64,000 nucleotides of DNA. It comes from Craspedostauros australis (lineage: Eukaryota; Bacillariophyta; Bacillariophyceae; Mastogloiales; Achnanthaceae). Under the pieces are notes generated by a model. That model searched no databases. It was not told the origin of the DNA and saw only the letters and a list, made by a program, of their open reading frames with translations. This document shows positions 30,044 through 40,132 of the stretch, piece by piece. Both the position numbers and the translations under genes were made by a program. Each line of letters starts with the position of its first letter. The first letter of the stretch is position 1. Location: contig JAMXDE010000016.1 in NCBI GenBank assembly GCA_026770025.1, positions 682,001-746,000 of the forward strand, read 5' to 3'.

Positions 30044-31720
30044 ATGAGGTGGTCACAGGCGATCTTCTTGCTGACATCAGCAGCCGGTTTGGCGAAGGAG
30101 GCTGCTGCCTTCTCCGTCTCCTCTCCATCGGCAGGTGCTCGTATGTCAATGGAAACGATGACGACTACGACCACGACAACGGCGATGATGCCATCATTGA
30201 TTGCTGTGGCCAAGACGCAGGCACGCATCTCGACTGCGCGCGCATCGTCAACGGATGGCGAGGTCGAAGTGTTGGGAGACGAAATCGAATTCTCGGAAGA
30301 AGACGAGGAGGACTTCGTGCTGGAGGATGCTCTCGCCAACAAGGCGGCATGGGAGGAAGAGCTCAGGTACCTGTCGAGGACGTCCCGAACTGACGAAGAT
30401 GCCACCAAGAAGGCGCAAGCCATCTTTGACAAGATGTTCGAGACCTACGTGATCAGCGAGGACAGCACGTTTTGGCCCACCGCCGACATCTACAACATGC
30501 TCATCGACGCGCACGCGTATTCCAATGCTGAGGATGGGGCGGTGGAAGCGGAACGCATCCTGTCGAGGATGGAAGACGACGGCGTGGAGCTTGTTGCCAA
30601 GCCGAATCGGCAAACGTACATCAACATCGCCGATGCCTGGGCCATGAAGAAGAATCCTGCAAAGGCGATGGAGACCATCGATCGTTTGCAACAGCGATGG
30701 GAGGAGACAGGGAAGCCGGAGGACATGGAACCGAATGCGGAAATCTACAACAAGCTCATCAAGGCGTACGGTATTGTGGAAGATTACGACAGGGTCGAAT
30801 CCACGTTCCAGATGCTTTTGGATTCGGATGGGGCGATGAAGGCCACCTACAAGACGTGGGTGCAGACGATGAAAGCCTACACGTTGCGACAAGGGGGCAG
30901 CGCCGACTCCGTGCGCGCGCTGGTGCAGAAGATGAACAAGGCGTACAGGATGGGCGAGGAGGAGTACAAGCCCAAGATCGATGTCTACAACGCGCTTATC
31001 CGATCCGTGGGCAACGAGCTCAACGGTGCCTTGGATGCGGAGGCCCTCCTGTACGAACTCATCGAGCAGTACCGAAAGGGCGACCAAGATATGCTCCCAA
31101 ACAACGAAACCTTCCTGGCCACCATCATGCCGTTCAAGAATCTGGAGGAAGGCGGGTCGGCCGCCAAGGTGGAGACCCTGTTTCAAATCCAAGAGGCTCT
31201 GTACCAGCAAAGCGGCTTCAACAAGGACCTGAAACCCAACCTGCGCCTCTTCAACTCCATAATGTCCGTGTTTGCAAGATCCAACGACATCAAAAAGTCG
31301 AAACGAGCCAAGAGGATCCTGGACAAGATGCAGGCGGCGGACGACGTGGAACCTGACACGATCACGTACTACCTGGTCCTGAAGGCATGCGCCAACACGC
31401 GCGGCGATGCCGAGGAGAGCCTCGAGGCATTCCAAATCGCTCTGGATACGCTCAACGACTTCCGGGCGCGCTTCGGCACCGACAGCCGTTGCTTCAGCAT
31501 GTTCCTCCGAGCCTGCGGCAACCTCATGCCACCATCCCGCAAGCGTGACGCCGTCATCCAGAGCATCTTCCAGAAGTGCTGCGACGATGGCTTGGTCAGC
31601 GAGTTCGTCCTCCGGGAATTCGGTCGCTCTTCGTCGGAGGAACTGCAGCTGCAAGTTCTGGGCGGTTTTCTCGAGGATGGTGTCCGTCTCCCCAAGGGCT
31701 GGACCCGAAACGTGACATAG
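30044..31720 (+). CDS. Plastid-type pentatricopeptide-repeat protein
   Basis: This is a 558-residue protein. From ATG 30044 the N-terminus MRWSQAIFLLTSAAGLAKEA is signal-peptide-like and ends AAA/FSVSS, resembling the ASAF motif of diatom plastid preproteins with phenylalanine after the cleavage site. A variable, Thr/Ala-rich and acidic region follows. From about residue 147 there are about nine helical PPR units of 35-40 residues (for example DIYNMLIDAHAYSN, EIYNKLIKAYGIVEDYDR, DVYNALIRSVGNEL and RLFNSIMSVFARSND). The C-terminus has PKGWTRNVT. PPR proteins bind specific organelle RNAs and act in processing, stability or translation. The target cannot be read from the sequence. An in-frame TTG 69 bases upstream is not needed as a start. 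Confidence 0.85.
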   Translation: MRWSQAIFLLTSAAGLAKEAAAFSVSSPSAGARMSMETMTTTTTTTAMMPSLIAVAKTQARISTARASSTDGEVEVLGDEIEFSEEDEEDFVLEDALANKAAWEEELRYLSRTSRTDEDATKKAQAIFDKMFETYVISEDSTFWPTADIYNMLIDAHAYSNAEDGAVEAERILSRMEDDGVELVAKPNRQTYINIADAWAMKKNPAKAMETIDRLQQRWEETGKPEDMEPNAEIYNKLIKAYGIVEDYDRVESTFQMLLDSDGAMKATYKTWVQTMKAYTLRQGGSADSVRALVQKMNKAYRMGEEEYKPKIDVYNALIRSVGNELNGALDAEALLYELIEQYRKGDQDMLPNNETFLATIMPFKNLEEGGSAAKVETLFQIQEALYQQSGFNKDLKPNLRLFNSIMSVFARSNDIKKSKRAKRILDKMQAADDVEPDTITYYLVLKACANTRGDAEESLEAFQIALDTLNDFRARFGTDSRCFSMFLRACGNLMPPSRKRDAVIQSIFQKCCDDGLVSEFVLREFGRSSSEELQLQVLGGFLEDGVRLPKGWTRNVT

Positions 31721-32346
31721 CGGCGATGCCGGACTCCACATTAGGGATACTAGATCTACCAGCAAATGCTGTATTTACCATCTTTCTAATGTATCAATAG
31801 AACACCAACATATAATACGAGTAGAGTACGACACTGTGCCGCAATACTCGTGGCATGATGATGTACCAGGGATGCTGCAGCTTGCGATGGTGCTCACGCC
31901 AGTAGAATAGTCCTACTTGTGATCGCGATGTGGAGACAGTTATAGTTCACATGCTGGTGGCTTGTGGTGTCGAACGTCCCTGTTTCGAAGAGTTTCTTCC
32001 GGTTTCGTCGAGGTTGCACGCGATGCGTTCGCATCGTTCGTCAACAAGTCACGAGAGCACGGGATCGCGACGATCTTTTGCGTTGGTTAGCGTCACAGCA
32101 ACAGATCATTCTCGTGTGATGCGCCAGCACCAAGAAAAGAACCCCAACAAAAGATCGCACACTGTCTGCTCACACCGCCAGACGCAGGACGCAGGACGCA
32201 GGGCACAAGCCACAAAACACAGCGGGTCGTAGTCGTAGGCAACAAAAACAAGTGGAAGGGAATCATCACAACCGCAACACGACAAATAACTCGTCACCGC
32301 ATACTTCTCCGCAAGAGACGATACCACACAAGAAGAACATCCAACC
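31721..32346. other. Intergenic region
   Basis: This contains the 3' end of the PPR gene and the promoter of the TMEM14-like gene. TACGAGTA at 31816-31823 repeats a word seen near other gene boundaries. A short GACGCAGG direct repeat is at 32172-32200. No gene is seen. Confidence 0.4.
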
Positions 32347-32697
32347 ATGGCACCACCAGGATCCGCGCATTTGAACTTCACCCTCGGTGGCCTCGTGATG
32401 GCCGGCGGGGCGATGGGGTACCTGCGCAAGGGCAGCACCATCAGCCTTCTTGCCGGCCTCGGTTTCGGCGGGGCGCTCGTGGGATCCGGCATCCTCATCG
32501 CCCAGAATGAGAGCTTCAAGGGACACGTGCTGGCATCGGGCGCGACGTCCGTCATGACGGTTGCCATGGGCCAGCGGTTTCTATCCTCCGGCAAGTTCAT
32601 GCCAGCCGGAATGGTCGCTGCCCTGGGTGCCGTTGGGTTAGCGTACAACGCCAAGAAGGCCATCGAGTGGATGCCAGAGAAGGACGGTGAGTCATGA
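32347..32697 (+). CDS. TMEM14/FAX-like small membrane protein
   Basis: This 116-residue protein starts in a strong context (ACCATGG). It has four hydrophobic, Gly/Ala-rich spans: FTLGGLVMAGGAMGYL, ISLLAGLGFGGALVGSGIL, VLASGATSVMTVAMG and MPAGMVAALGAVGLAY. This is the length and pattern of the Tmemb_14 family. Members include TMEM14C, a mitochondrial inner-membrane protein needed for porphyrin transport, and plant FAX proteins, which export fatty acids from plastids. No plastid presequence is visible, which favours mitochondria or the endoplasmic reticulum. The end reads ...EKDGES with GGTGAGT over the last codons, so a splice donor and a further exon cannot be excluded, though the protein is already family-length. 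Confidence 0.8.
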   Translation: MAPPGSAHLNFTLGGLVMAGGAMGYLRKGSTISLLAGLGFGGALVGSGILIAQNESFKGHVLASGATSVMTVAMGQRFLSSGKFMPAGMVAALGAVGLAYNAKKAIEWMPEKDGES

Positions 32698-33558
32698 AGC
32701 TCTGGTCGTGACGCTGTTCAGGAATTCAGAACAAGGAGGAAGGAAGACAGAGTTGATGAACCTGATCGAATGGGTTGAGTTTGAATCGAGTTGGATAGCA
32801 CAGCACAGCATGACGTTGATCCGAGTTGGAATTGAGCAGAGCAGACAGTGTTGTGGCGGCGTACTCTTGGCAACGGATACTTCTACGAGGAATACTTGAA
32901 AACCTGATTCGGTGATGCAAGAAGTGGAGATGTGGCTCACTCCTGAATGTTCTCACACAGTCGCCACACGTTCTCTCCCATATGATCTTTCATTTCCCTT
33001 TGTGCCGCACAGATTGAGAGATTGAGACAAGCAACAAGAAGATTGCAATCAACAAGATCGAGCACTTCAAGCAAATGGCAGAAACGATCGCAGGACGAAG
33101 ATGCGTGGATGGATGATGTGGATAATCAGGACAGAAAGTTGAAGCCGCGCGGTTTCATTGCAGAGCAGAATGTCGCAAGCTGCAAATGCACAGTTCAATG
33201 CACGAATGAATAAATGCATGTTGAAAAGGCGAGGACTCTACCTCAACTTCAACCTTGGCCTCGAGCAATTCATGTAGAGTCCTGTTCTCTTGCTGGCTTC
33301 GAGCGACAGTATTGGGCTCCTTCGAGCTGTGCTCGAACTCGCTGGGCAGGCTGATTGAGCATTGAGCATTGAGAACAAGCTGAACAGTGTCATGACAAGC
33401 TCGACTTGTTATGCAAATGCAAGTGCTAATTTTCCTTACTTGGACGTGTGCCGAGCCTGGTACTGGCGGGTTGGACCTTTCCTGTCCCAGAGTACGATGC
33501 ATTACTCCATTCCTGCGCATGGCCACACTATGGTTTGGCTCTGCTTGGATCAGCTCTT
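32698..33558. other. Convergent intergenic region
   Basis: These 861 bases lie between the TMEM14-like gene (+) and the ankyrin gene (-). No coding frame with family resemblance and no repeat of note is seen. Confidence 0.4.
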
Positions 33559-36123
33559 TCAACGCGCCTCGGTCAACAACGCCTCGATGCCATCGTGCCC
33601 TCGTTTCTTCGCGATGTCAAGTGCGGTTTCCCCACACTTATTTCTAATCTCCAAAGCAATCGACATATCGCATGCTTCAACCAATGCCTTCGTCGCTTTC
33701 TTTCTATTGTTTCGACTCGCCAAGTGCAACGGCGTGTCGCCATCATGGTTTTGGATTGTCGTAGTCGCTCTCGTTTCTTCCATCAAGCATTTCACTATCT
33801 TGACGTAGCCTTTGCTGGATGCATTATGCAACGGGGTGTTGCCATCAGCGTTTTGGATATCGCCAGTTGGCTTGGCTGACATGATCAAGTGATCAATCGC
33901 GTCTCCACTTTGGATGGCGTCGATTCGATCCAGGTTGCGCTTGGGAACGATATCCTTCCGGATGAGGGCGTACAGTTTCGTGAGCTTCGTTTCCTGGTTG
34001 GCAGGGAAGCATCGCCGATCGTACAGAGCAAAGTGGAACGGAATGTCGCCTTTTTTGTTCTGGACGCAGGGATCGAACTTGTCCTCGTGGCGCTCGAGCA
34101 AGTACAGGAGGGCCTCCTTTGAGCGATTTTGGTAGGCGAGATGGAGGGGTGTATTGCCATCGTCGTTCTGGGCATTATAATTCATCTCTGGCAGGTTGAA
34201 TTTAAGCAGTGCCGTCACAGCGCCGGCGTGTCTGTTTGCACAGGCAAGATGAAGAGGCGTATCGCCCGTGTTGTTTGAGGCATTGATGAGAGCATTCATG
34301 TCGGGATCGATGAAACTTGATGCAAGGAGAAGCTTGACTACGGCTTGTCCACCATGCTTGCAACCAAGGTGGAGGATGGTGTCGCCGTCGTTGTTGCGGA
34401 TATTGCCATCGATGACACCAGACCTGCATCGCAGCAGCCAGCGCGCGGAAGATTCATCGTTCTGCTTCATAGCGAGATGCAGCGCGGTGTCGCCCTGGTT
34501 GTTTTGGAGCGTGAGATCGAAGTTGGCATCTTCAGGATCGACGATGTATGTGAGGATGAAATCCTTGTTTCTGCCGACAGCAAGATGAAGTGGCGTGTCT
34601 CCGTTGTTGTTCTGGAGATTCATTCCGATGCTACTATCATCCCAGCCGCAGATGTATTCGAGCAAATCTGAATTGCTGTTAGCGCAGGCGATGTGGAAGG
34701 GTGTGTCGCCGGCCCTGTTTCTCGTGAAAACACCCGTATACGCACGGTCCGACTCGATGAGATAGCTTGCGATATGGGATTCCTTGCCGACACATGCGAG
34801 GTGAAGCGGTGTGTGGCCATCGTTGTTTTGCACGCTCAAGTCAATCTCGATTTCCTCCAACTCCATGAGATATGCAACAGTTTCATACCATTCATGCTGG
34901 CAAGCAAGGTGGAATGGGGTGTTGCCGTGGTTGTTTTGTACACTGAAGACGTCGCTGATGTCTGTTAATGTCATCAAAAACGTTATCACCTCATTCGAGG
35001 CGTGCCGACAAGCATGGTGTATGGGTGTATTTCCTTCATCATCTTGTGCGCAAAGATCGACGGCACTTCGATCCAGCTCTGACAAATACTCTACCGCCTC
35101 TTCACCCCATCTCATGCACGCGTAGTGTATTGGCATCTGGCCCAACTTGTTCTTTCGCTTGAGATCAACCTCTACCAATTCCGATTGCATCAAGAGTTTA
35201 ATCGCGTCTCTTCGTAGGTGCCCCCAAGCCAGCTGGAAGGGTGTGTTTCCATCCTCATCGGTGATGTTGAAGTCAATGCCCAATTTAGGAGTTTCAAGGA
35301 AGAATTTCATCTCAGTGCCATGTTCCTGGCAACAAGCGTCATGGAAGGGTGTCTGGCCGCGCTTGTCTTGAATGTTGAAATCAACAATGGCTTCATCCGA
35401 AGTGATCAGGTACTCCGCCTTGTCTTCGTCATCCAGACATATGCACACGCAATGAAGTGCCGAGCGGCCGTCTGCATCGACAGCATTGCAAATGGTTTTG
35501 GTTGGATCGGATTCCACCAAGCATTTCAGCACACGGGGGGTCCAATTGAGGCATGCAATATGAATGGGCATGTCACCCTTGCGATTGCGAATGAACTGGT
35601 CAACATGGAGTTTCTCTGCTTGGCAGAGATACTCAACAACACCGACACAGTCGCTCGCACACGCAACATGCAAAGAAGTATCGCCTTGCTTGTTTTGGAG
35701 GTTGGCATCAACGTCAACTCGGGGCGACTCAACCAAGAAGTGCACAAGGCTTGTCTTTCCGCCGGCGCAAGCATAGTGAAAGAGCGTGTTTCCTCTGTTA
35801 TCTGCTGCGGCGGTATCGACATGCGCTCGGTCGGATTCAATCAGATACTCGACCACACGAAGATGCTTGCTGCGACAAGCCTCCAGGAGTGCCGTGCATC
35901 CGTGCGAGTTGCGTGCGTTGACGTCAATCTGCACTTGATCCGATTCGACCAAGTACTTGACGATGGATAGGGCTCCAGCAGAGCAGGCAGAACGGAATGC
36001 GGAATCGTCGATCTTGACTCTGTCTTGGGTGTTGTCTTGGCGGAGGAACTCAATGATCGATCGGACAGCGCCCAAGTCGCCTTTGCGACATGCATCTTGC
36101 ATGGGTGTGGTGGGAGGAATCAT
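33559..36123 (-). CDS. Large ankyrin-repeat protein A
   Basis: This is an 854-residue protein made almost wholly of ankyrin repeats, more than twenty at about 34-36 residues. The consensus is N.DGDTPLHLAC.......V..L. I take ATG 36123 (MIPPTTPMQDACRKGDLGAV) as the start because it opens directly with the first repeat and matches the start of the neighbouring paralogue. The frame stays open upstream to 36867, but that stretch translates to cysteine and leucine runs from CAA/GTT repeats and looks like UTR. The repeats often carry E-S-D-R/K before the next unit, a family-specific spacing. The last repeat ends in GETALDIAKKRGHDGIEALL. No catalytic domain or membrane segment is seen. It is probably a protein-binding scaffold. 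It is divergently paired with the paralogue at 37250. Confidence 0.88.
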   Translation of the reverse strand: MIPPTTPMQDACRKGDLGAVRSIIEFLRQDNTQDRVKIDDSAFRSACSAGALSIVKYLVESDQVQIDVNARNSHGCTALLEACRSKHLRVVEYLIESDRAHVDTAAADNRGNTLFHYACAGGKTSLVHFLVESPRVDVDANLQNKQGDTSLHVACASDCVGVVEYLCQAEKLHVDQFIRNRKGDMPIHIACLNWTPRVLKCLVESDPTKTICNAVDADGRSALHCVCICLDDEDKAEYLITSDEAIVDFNIQDKRGQTPFHDACCQEHGTEMKFFLETPKLGIDFNITDEDGNTPFQLAWGHLRRDAIKLLMQSELVEVDLKRKNKLGQMPIHYACMRWGEEAVEYLSELDRSAVDLCAQDDEGNTPIHHACRHASNEVITFLMTLTDISDVFSVQNNHGNTPFHLACQHEWYETVAYLMELEEIEIDLSVQNNDGHTPLHLACVGKESHIASYLIESDRAYTGVFTRNRAGDTPFHIACANSNSDLLEYICGWDDSSIGMNLQNNNGDTPLHLAVGRNKDFILTYIVDPEDANFDLTLQNNQGDTALHLAMKQNDESSARWLLRCRSGVIDGNIRNNDGDTILHLGCKHGGQAVVKLLLASSFIDPDMNALINASNNTGDTPLHLACANRHAGAVTALLKFNLPEMNYNAQNDDGNTPLHLAYQNRSKEALLYLLERHEDKFDPCVQNKKGDIPFHFALYDRRCFPANQETKLTKLYALIRKDIVPKRNLDRIDAIQSGDAIDHLIMSAKPTGDIQNADGNTPLHNASSKGYVKIVKCLMEETRATTTIQNHDGDTPLHLASRNNRKKATKALVEACDMSIALEIRNKCGETALDIAKKRGHDGIEALLTEAR

Positions 36124-37249
36124 CCTGTTGGTTGCGAAGTTCAAAATTGGAGTGTGTTTTGATAACGAATGGATGGATGGGTGGATGGATAGGCGGGTGG
36201 CTCGCGATAGTAGTGTTGTTTCGTGCAATGTCATGGCCAGGCTGCAGTCGGGAGACAACAACAGCAAAGACACGATCCGCGGCTGGGTGTTCGACACCAA
36301 AGATACGGTCCATGTCTGGTTTCTGTGATAGCTGGTCATGACAGGAGACAAAAGATCGCATCGCGATCTTCGACTCGCACGAACAAAACTGACCTTGATT
36401 CCTGTACGATCGTGACGCAACAACAGCTGGGACGAACGAAGTAGAGAAACAACAAAGGACGGCTCCCCAACCAACAACAAACAAGGATGATGAGCAACGA
36501 GGTGGCACAGAACTCCCCCCACGAACAGAAAATGCAACCACCACAGGAGAGGGACACAAACGTGTGTTGTCGTTTTGCTGATGTGATCCCACACGCTGCA
36601 CGGAGGCGCTTCGTCATCCGCAACCGCACCCTTGTCCATCACGCGACCTTGCCAAGGAGGAGCGAGCGAGAAAGGAGACGCTGCCAATGCCGCCATCGTT
36701 TGAAGCCGCAACGCACGAGCACGACTATTCGCAAAAGCACCAGAGGGAGCAGCAACAGACAGACACTGCCAAAGCAACACCAACAACCAACACTTGCATG
36801 CGCAACAACAGCAACAACAACAACAACAACAACAACAGGCGAAGCAGAGTGAGGGAAGTGGCTCCAAACAACACGAGGCATTCTGCGCGTTGGTGGTCTC
36901 TCATCATTTCGTCAGCAGGAGCAGACGAGTGAAGCTGCTCTTCCTTTTCCGGCTCATAGTATAGATCGTCCAAGTACCCCGCAGCCACCTGCGCTCCCTG
37001 ACGAAACGCACATGCATCCACCGCTCCCTAGCGTTCACGCACCAAGGCTGTCTTCCGCACCCGACCCAAGTAAGTGATGCTTGCCACTTGCTCCTGCATA
37101 ATAGTTGATTCACTTGTTGGCTGCGACTTGGGATGGTTCCGACAGACAGAGCAAGGAATGATCGATCATCGTCAAGGCTAACACCCAAGTCTCGCTTCAC
37201 GCATCCGCTCACTCCGTGCAAACACAACGCCATTGGGTGCTGCGCAAGA
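36124..37249. promoter_or_regulatory. Divergent promoter region of the ankyrin pair
   Basis: These 1.1 kb lie between two head-to-head ankyrin genes. A CAA/CAG repeat lies at 36804-36838 and GGAT repeats at 36170-36190. The region may carry the 5' UTRs of both genes. No shared symmetrical promoter motif is seen by eye. Confidence 0.45.
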
Positions 37250-39763
37250 ATGTCAGATCCGCCCCAAGCTCCGCACGATGCAGGTCAGAAAGGAGATCTT
37301 GAGACAACCCATCCCATCCTCAAAGCAGACCAACCGAAGCATCCTGTCGATGTGGCTGCACGGGATAATTGGGGAAGAACGTCGCTGACGATAGACTGCC
37401 GCTGTGGAGACATTGATGAGGTCAAACGTCACATCGAAGTGAGCCCATTGCCAGTCAACGGGAACCTGACAGACAAAGACGGCAATACGCTGCTGCATGA
37501 TGCTTGCAATAGCGGCGATGTCAGGGTCGTGGCATACTTGGCCGAATCGCCTCAAGTCCATGTGGATGCCAACACAAGAAACAACGACGGGCAAACGCCG
37601 TTGCACATCGCGTGCGAAAATCGGTCTTACGCTCTCATCGAGTACCTCTGCCAATCGGACCATCTTCACATCGACCAGTCTATCCGCGATAATCGTGGCA
37701 ACATGCCGATTCACATCGCTTGTAGCCACAGGGATCTGCGAACGGTGGAGTTGCTGGCGCAAGCCGATCGAAGCAACACAGTCTGCAACGCAACAGGATA
37801 CCAGAAAAAGACACTCCTCCACTTTGCATGCATCTGCACTGGAACCTCCGTCTTGGACTACCTCACCACCTCGAAGCTAGCCAACATCGACGTGAACAGC
37901 AAGGATAGTGAAGGCATGACGCCTCTTCATCATGCATTCCGAGGCTGTCATGCCGACACGGTGGACTACCTCATCAAAGCCTACCACTCACGTCTTGATG
38001 TCAACATCCAAGACAACCGCGGTCGAACGCCGTTCCATCATGCGTGCAGGCATGCAGATTGTGAGGTGATGAAGCGTCTATTCCGAGCGGACCAGTTGAA
38101 CGTGGACATCAATCTCAATCTCAACATCTTGGATGAGGATGGCGACTCGCCGTTCCATCTGGCCTGCAAGATTGCGCCAAGAGACTTCATCGAATCCATG
38201 GTGAAATCAGGCAAAGCGGAGGTGGACCTCAAAAGAACCAACAAGTCCAACCAAACGCTGCTTCATCTTGCTTGTCAGAATCGGAATCAAGATGTGGCTC
38301 TGTATCTGGCCCAATCGGACCCAGCCGCCATTGACGTCAGTGCATCAGACAGCGAAGGCAACACGCCGATCCATTACGCGTGCAAAAATGGATCGATTGC
38401 GCTGATGAGAGGCTTGGTGGTACTCAGTTTGAAGCAAGTCAACGACGCACTCAAAATCCATAACAAGGCCGGCAAGACACCGCTCCACTGTGCTTGCGCG
38501 TTTGCCGACGTCCCTATCGTTCGCTACCTCATCGAATCGCAGGAAGTCGAAGTCGATCTGGAGAGCTATGATGAGGCAGGCTATACTCCACTCCACACTG
38601 CTTGCACATATATGGACGTAAATATCATGAGGTACTTAATTGAATCGAAGCACGTGAATGCCGGTATCCATACCAGAGACGAGAACGGCAACACACCACT
38701 CCACGTTGCGTGCACCGAATACGACAATGATGTCCTGGAGTACCTACTTGCGTCAGACGAAGGCAAGGCTAGCATGAACCTGCAAAACGATGACGGCAAC
38801 ACGCCGCTTCATCTTGCGCTCATGAGAGCCGAAGAAGAAATCATCGACAACATGATTAGAAATGAAGTTGGCAACATCAACCTCACTCTTCAAAACAACG
38901 ACGGCAACACGGCGCTTCATATCGGAGCAGAGTGTGGCATGGAAGAGTGGCTCGGATGGTTGGATGAATCCAGCTCGGGTGACATTGATGGCAACATTCG
39001 AAACAACGACGGCGACACGCCACTCCACCTCGCATGCGCGTGTGCGGAGTATGCGGATAGGGTCACAGATGCAATTCTCTGCGCCAACAACATGAAGGTG
39101 GACGTCAACGCAACGAACAACGATGGCAACACGCCCCTCCATTTCGCATTCGGAAACGGGTGCAGGGAGCTTCTCGACGAGCTGCTCGACTGCAAGCACA
39201 ATGGCAGATTCAATTGCAGAATTCAAAACAAGGATGGCGATACCCCATTCCATCGTGCTTGCATGAACCACGAGCATGTTTGCGGCACCCCAAAGATGGA
39301 GCTCACAAGACTCTTCGACCTCATCCGAACCGAGGTCGTGTCCAATCACAATCTGGATCAGGCTTGCATCATCCAAAGAGGAGATGCGATGGACCGCTTG
39401 ATCACAATGGCTCAGCCATTGGCGAACATCCAGAACAAGGCTGGCAACACCCCACTGCACAACGCATGCGAGCACGGCCTTGACGAAATTCTGCAGCAGA
39501 TGGCTGGACCTGGCGAAGGAGCAGATGCTACGATTCAAAATCAGGACGGCGATACACCTTTGCACTTGGCGAGTAGGCGGAATAAAAAGAGAGCCATGGA
39601 GGTACTGATCGATCCCAGATATGATGTGAAATTTGATCTCAATGTAAAGAATACAAGCGGGCAAACCGCGCTGGAAATTGCGAAGGAGAAGGGCCACAAT
39701 GGTATCGTCGAGTTGTTGGACGGGGTGCTGGTGCGTCCGGCAAAGCGCAGCAAGCCGAGCTGA
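37250..39763 (+). CDS. Large ankyrin-repeat protein B
   Basis: This is an 837-residue protein of more than twenty ankyrin repeats, a paralogue of protein A. The ends correspond: QNQDGDTPLHLASRRNKKRA here and QNHDGDTPLHLASRNNRKKA there, as do SGQTALEIAKEKGHNGI and CGETALDIAKKRGHDGI. I prefer ATG 37250 (MSDPPQAPHDAGQKGDLE) to the earlier ATG at 37133 because it lines up with the start of protein A. It ends in a short basic tail (PAKRSKPS), a possible nuclear signal absent from protein A. Many units carry N-N-D-G-N-T-P-L-H. It is probably a binding scaffold of unknown partner. The inverted arrangement points to duplication with inversion. Confidence 0.88.
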   Translation: MSDPPQAPHDAGQKGDLETTHPILKADQPKHPVDVAARDNWGRTSLTIDCRCGDIDEVKRHIEVSPLPVNGNLTDKDGNTLLHDACNSGDVRVVAYLAESPQVHVDANTRNNDGQTPLHIACENRSYALIEYLCQSDHLHIDQSIRDNRGNMPIHIACSHRDLRTVELLAQADRSNTVCNATGYQKKTLLHFACICTGTSVLDYLTTSKLANIDVNSKDSEGMTPLHHAFRGCHADTVDYLIKAYHSRLDVNIQDNRGRTPFHHACRHADCEVMKRLFRADQLNVDINLNLNILDEDGDSPFHLACKIAPRDFIESMVKSGKAEVDLKRTNKSNQTLLHLACQNRNQDVALYLAQSDPAAIDVSASDSEGNTPIHYACKNGSIALMRGLVVLSLKQVNDALKIHNKAGKTPLHCACAFADVPIVRYLIESQEVEVDLESYDEAGYTPLHTACTYMDVNIMRYLIESKHVNAGIHTRDENGNTPLHVACTEYDNDVLEYLLASDEGKASMNLQNDDGNTPLHLALMRAEEEIIDNMIRNEVGNINLTLQNNDGNTALHIGAECGMEEWLGWLDESSSGDIDGNIRNNDGDTPLHLACACAEYADRVTDAILCANNMKVDVNATNNDGNTPLHFAFGNGCRELLDELLDCKHNGRFNCRIQNKDGDTPFHRACMNHEHVCGTPKMELTRLFDLIRTEVVSNHNLDQACIIQRGDAMDRLITMAQPLANIQNKAGNTPLHNACEHGLDEILQQMAGPGEGADATIQNQDGDTPLHLASRRNKKRAMEVLIDPRYDVKFDLNVKNTSGQTALEIAKEKGHNGIVELLDGVLVRPAKRSKPS

Positions 39764-39968
39764 GATCGTAGCACCGAAGCGACAATCTGAGACAAGAAAT
39801 GGCAAATCAAGCCAACTAACAGCATGTTGTAATAGATTGGTCAAGCGGAGGGCAAGGATATTGCACCGAAATCGGTATGGTACTGGTACTGCTCGTAGAG
39901 GCTCTGCTCAATTCTATGTCCTGCTCTATGGTATCGTGCTTATTCTATTCTGGGAGTGTGCAGGTAGG

Positions 39969-40086
39969 TCACTGCACCATCATGGCTGGCAACACGTTGT
40001 GCAGAACAGGATTGAACCATTGCTGAACGATATCCTTCGATCCGTACCATCTTGATTCCGATGCTTGCTGGTCACGCTCATGTTGG

Positions 40087-40132
<46 letters not shown>

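Noticed and set aside
30248-31765. Minus-strand open frame of 505 codons opposite the PPR gene
   Set aside because: The plus strand has regular PPR repeats and a presequence. The antisense frame is leucine/valine/histidine-rich shadow sequence.
32680-33020. Possible extra exon of the TMEM14-like gene after GGTGAGT at 32688
   Set aside because: The protein is already complete for the family, and no convincing downstream exon follows.
36124-36867. Upstream extension of ankyrin protein A with a run of cysteines
   Set aside because: The cysteine run comes from a CAA/GTT trinucleotide repeat in the divergent promoter/UTR. The ATG at 36123 agrees with the paralogue start.
38753-39844. Minus-strand open frame of 363 codons opposite ankyrin protein B
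   Set aside because: It is a shadow of the repeated ankyrin codons, and its regularity comes from the plus-strand repeats.
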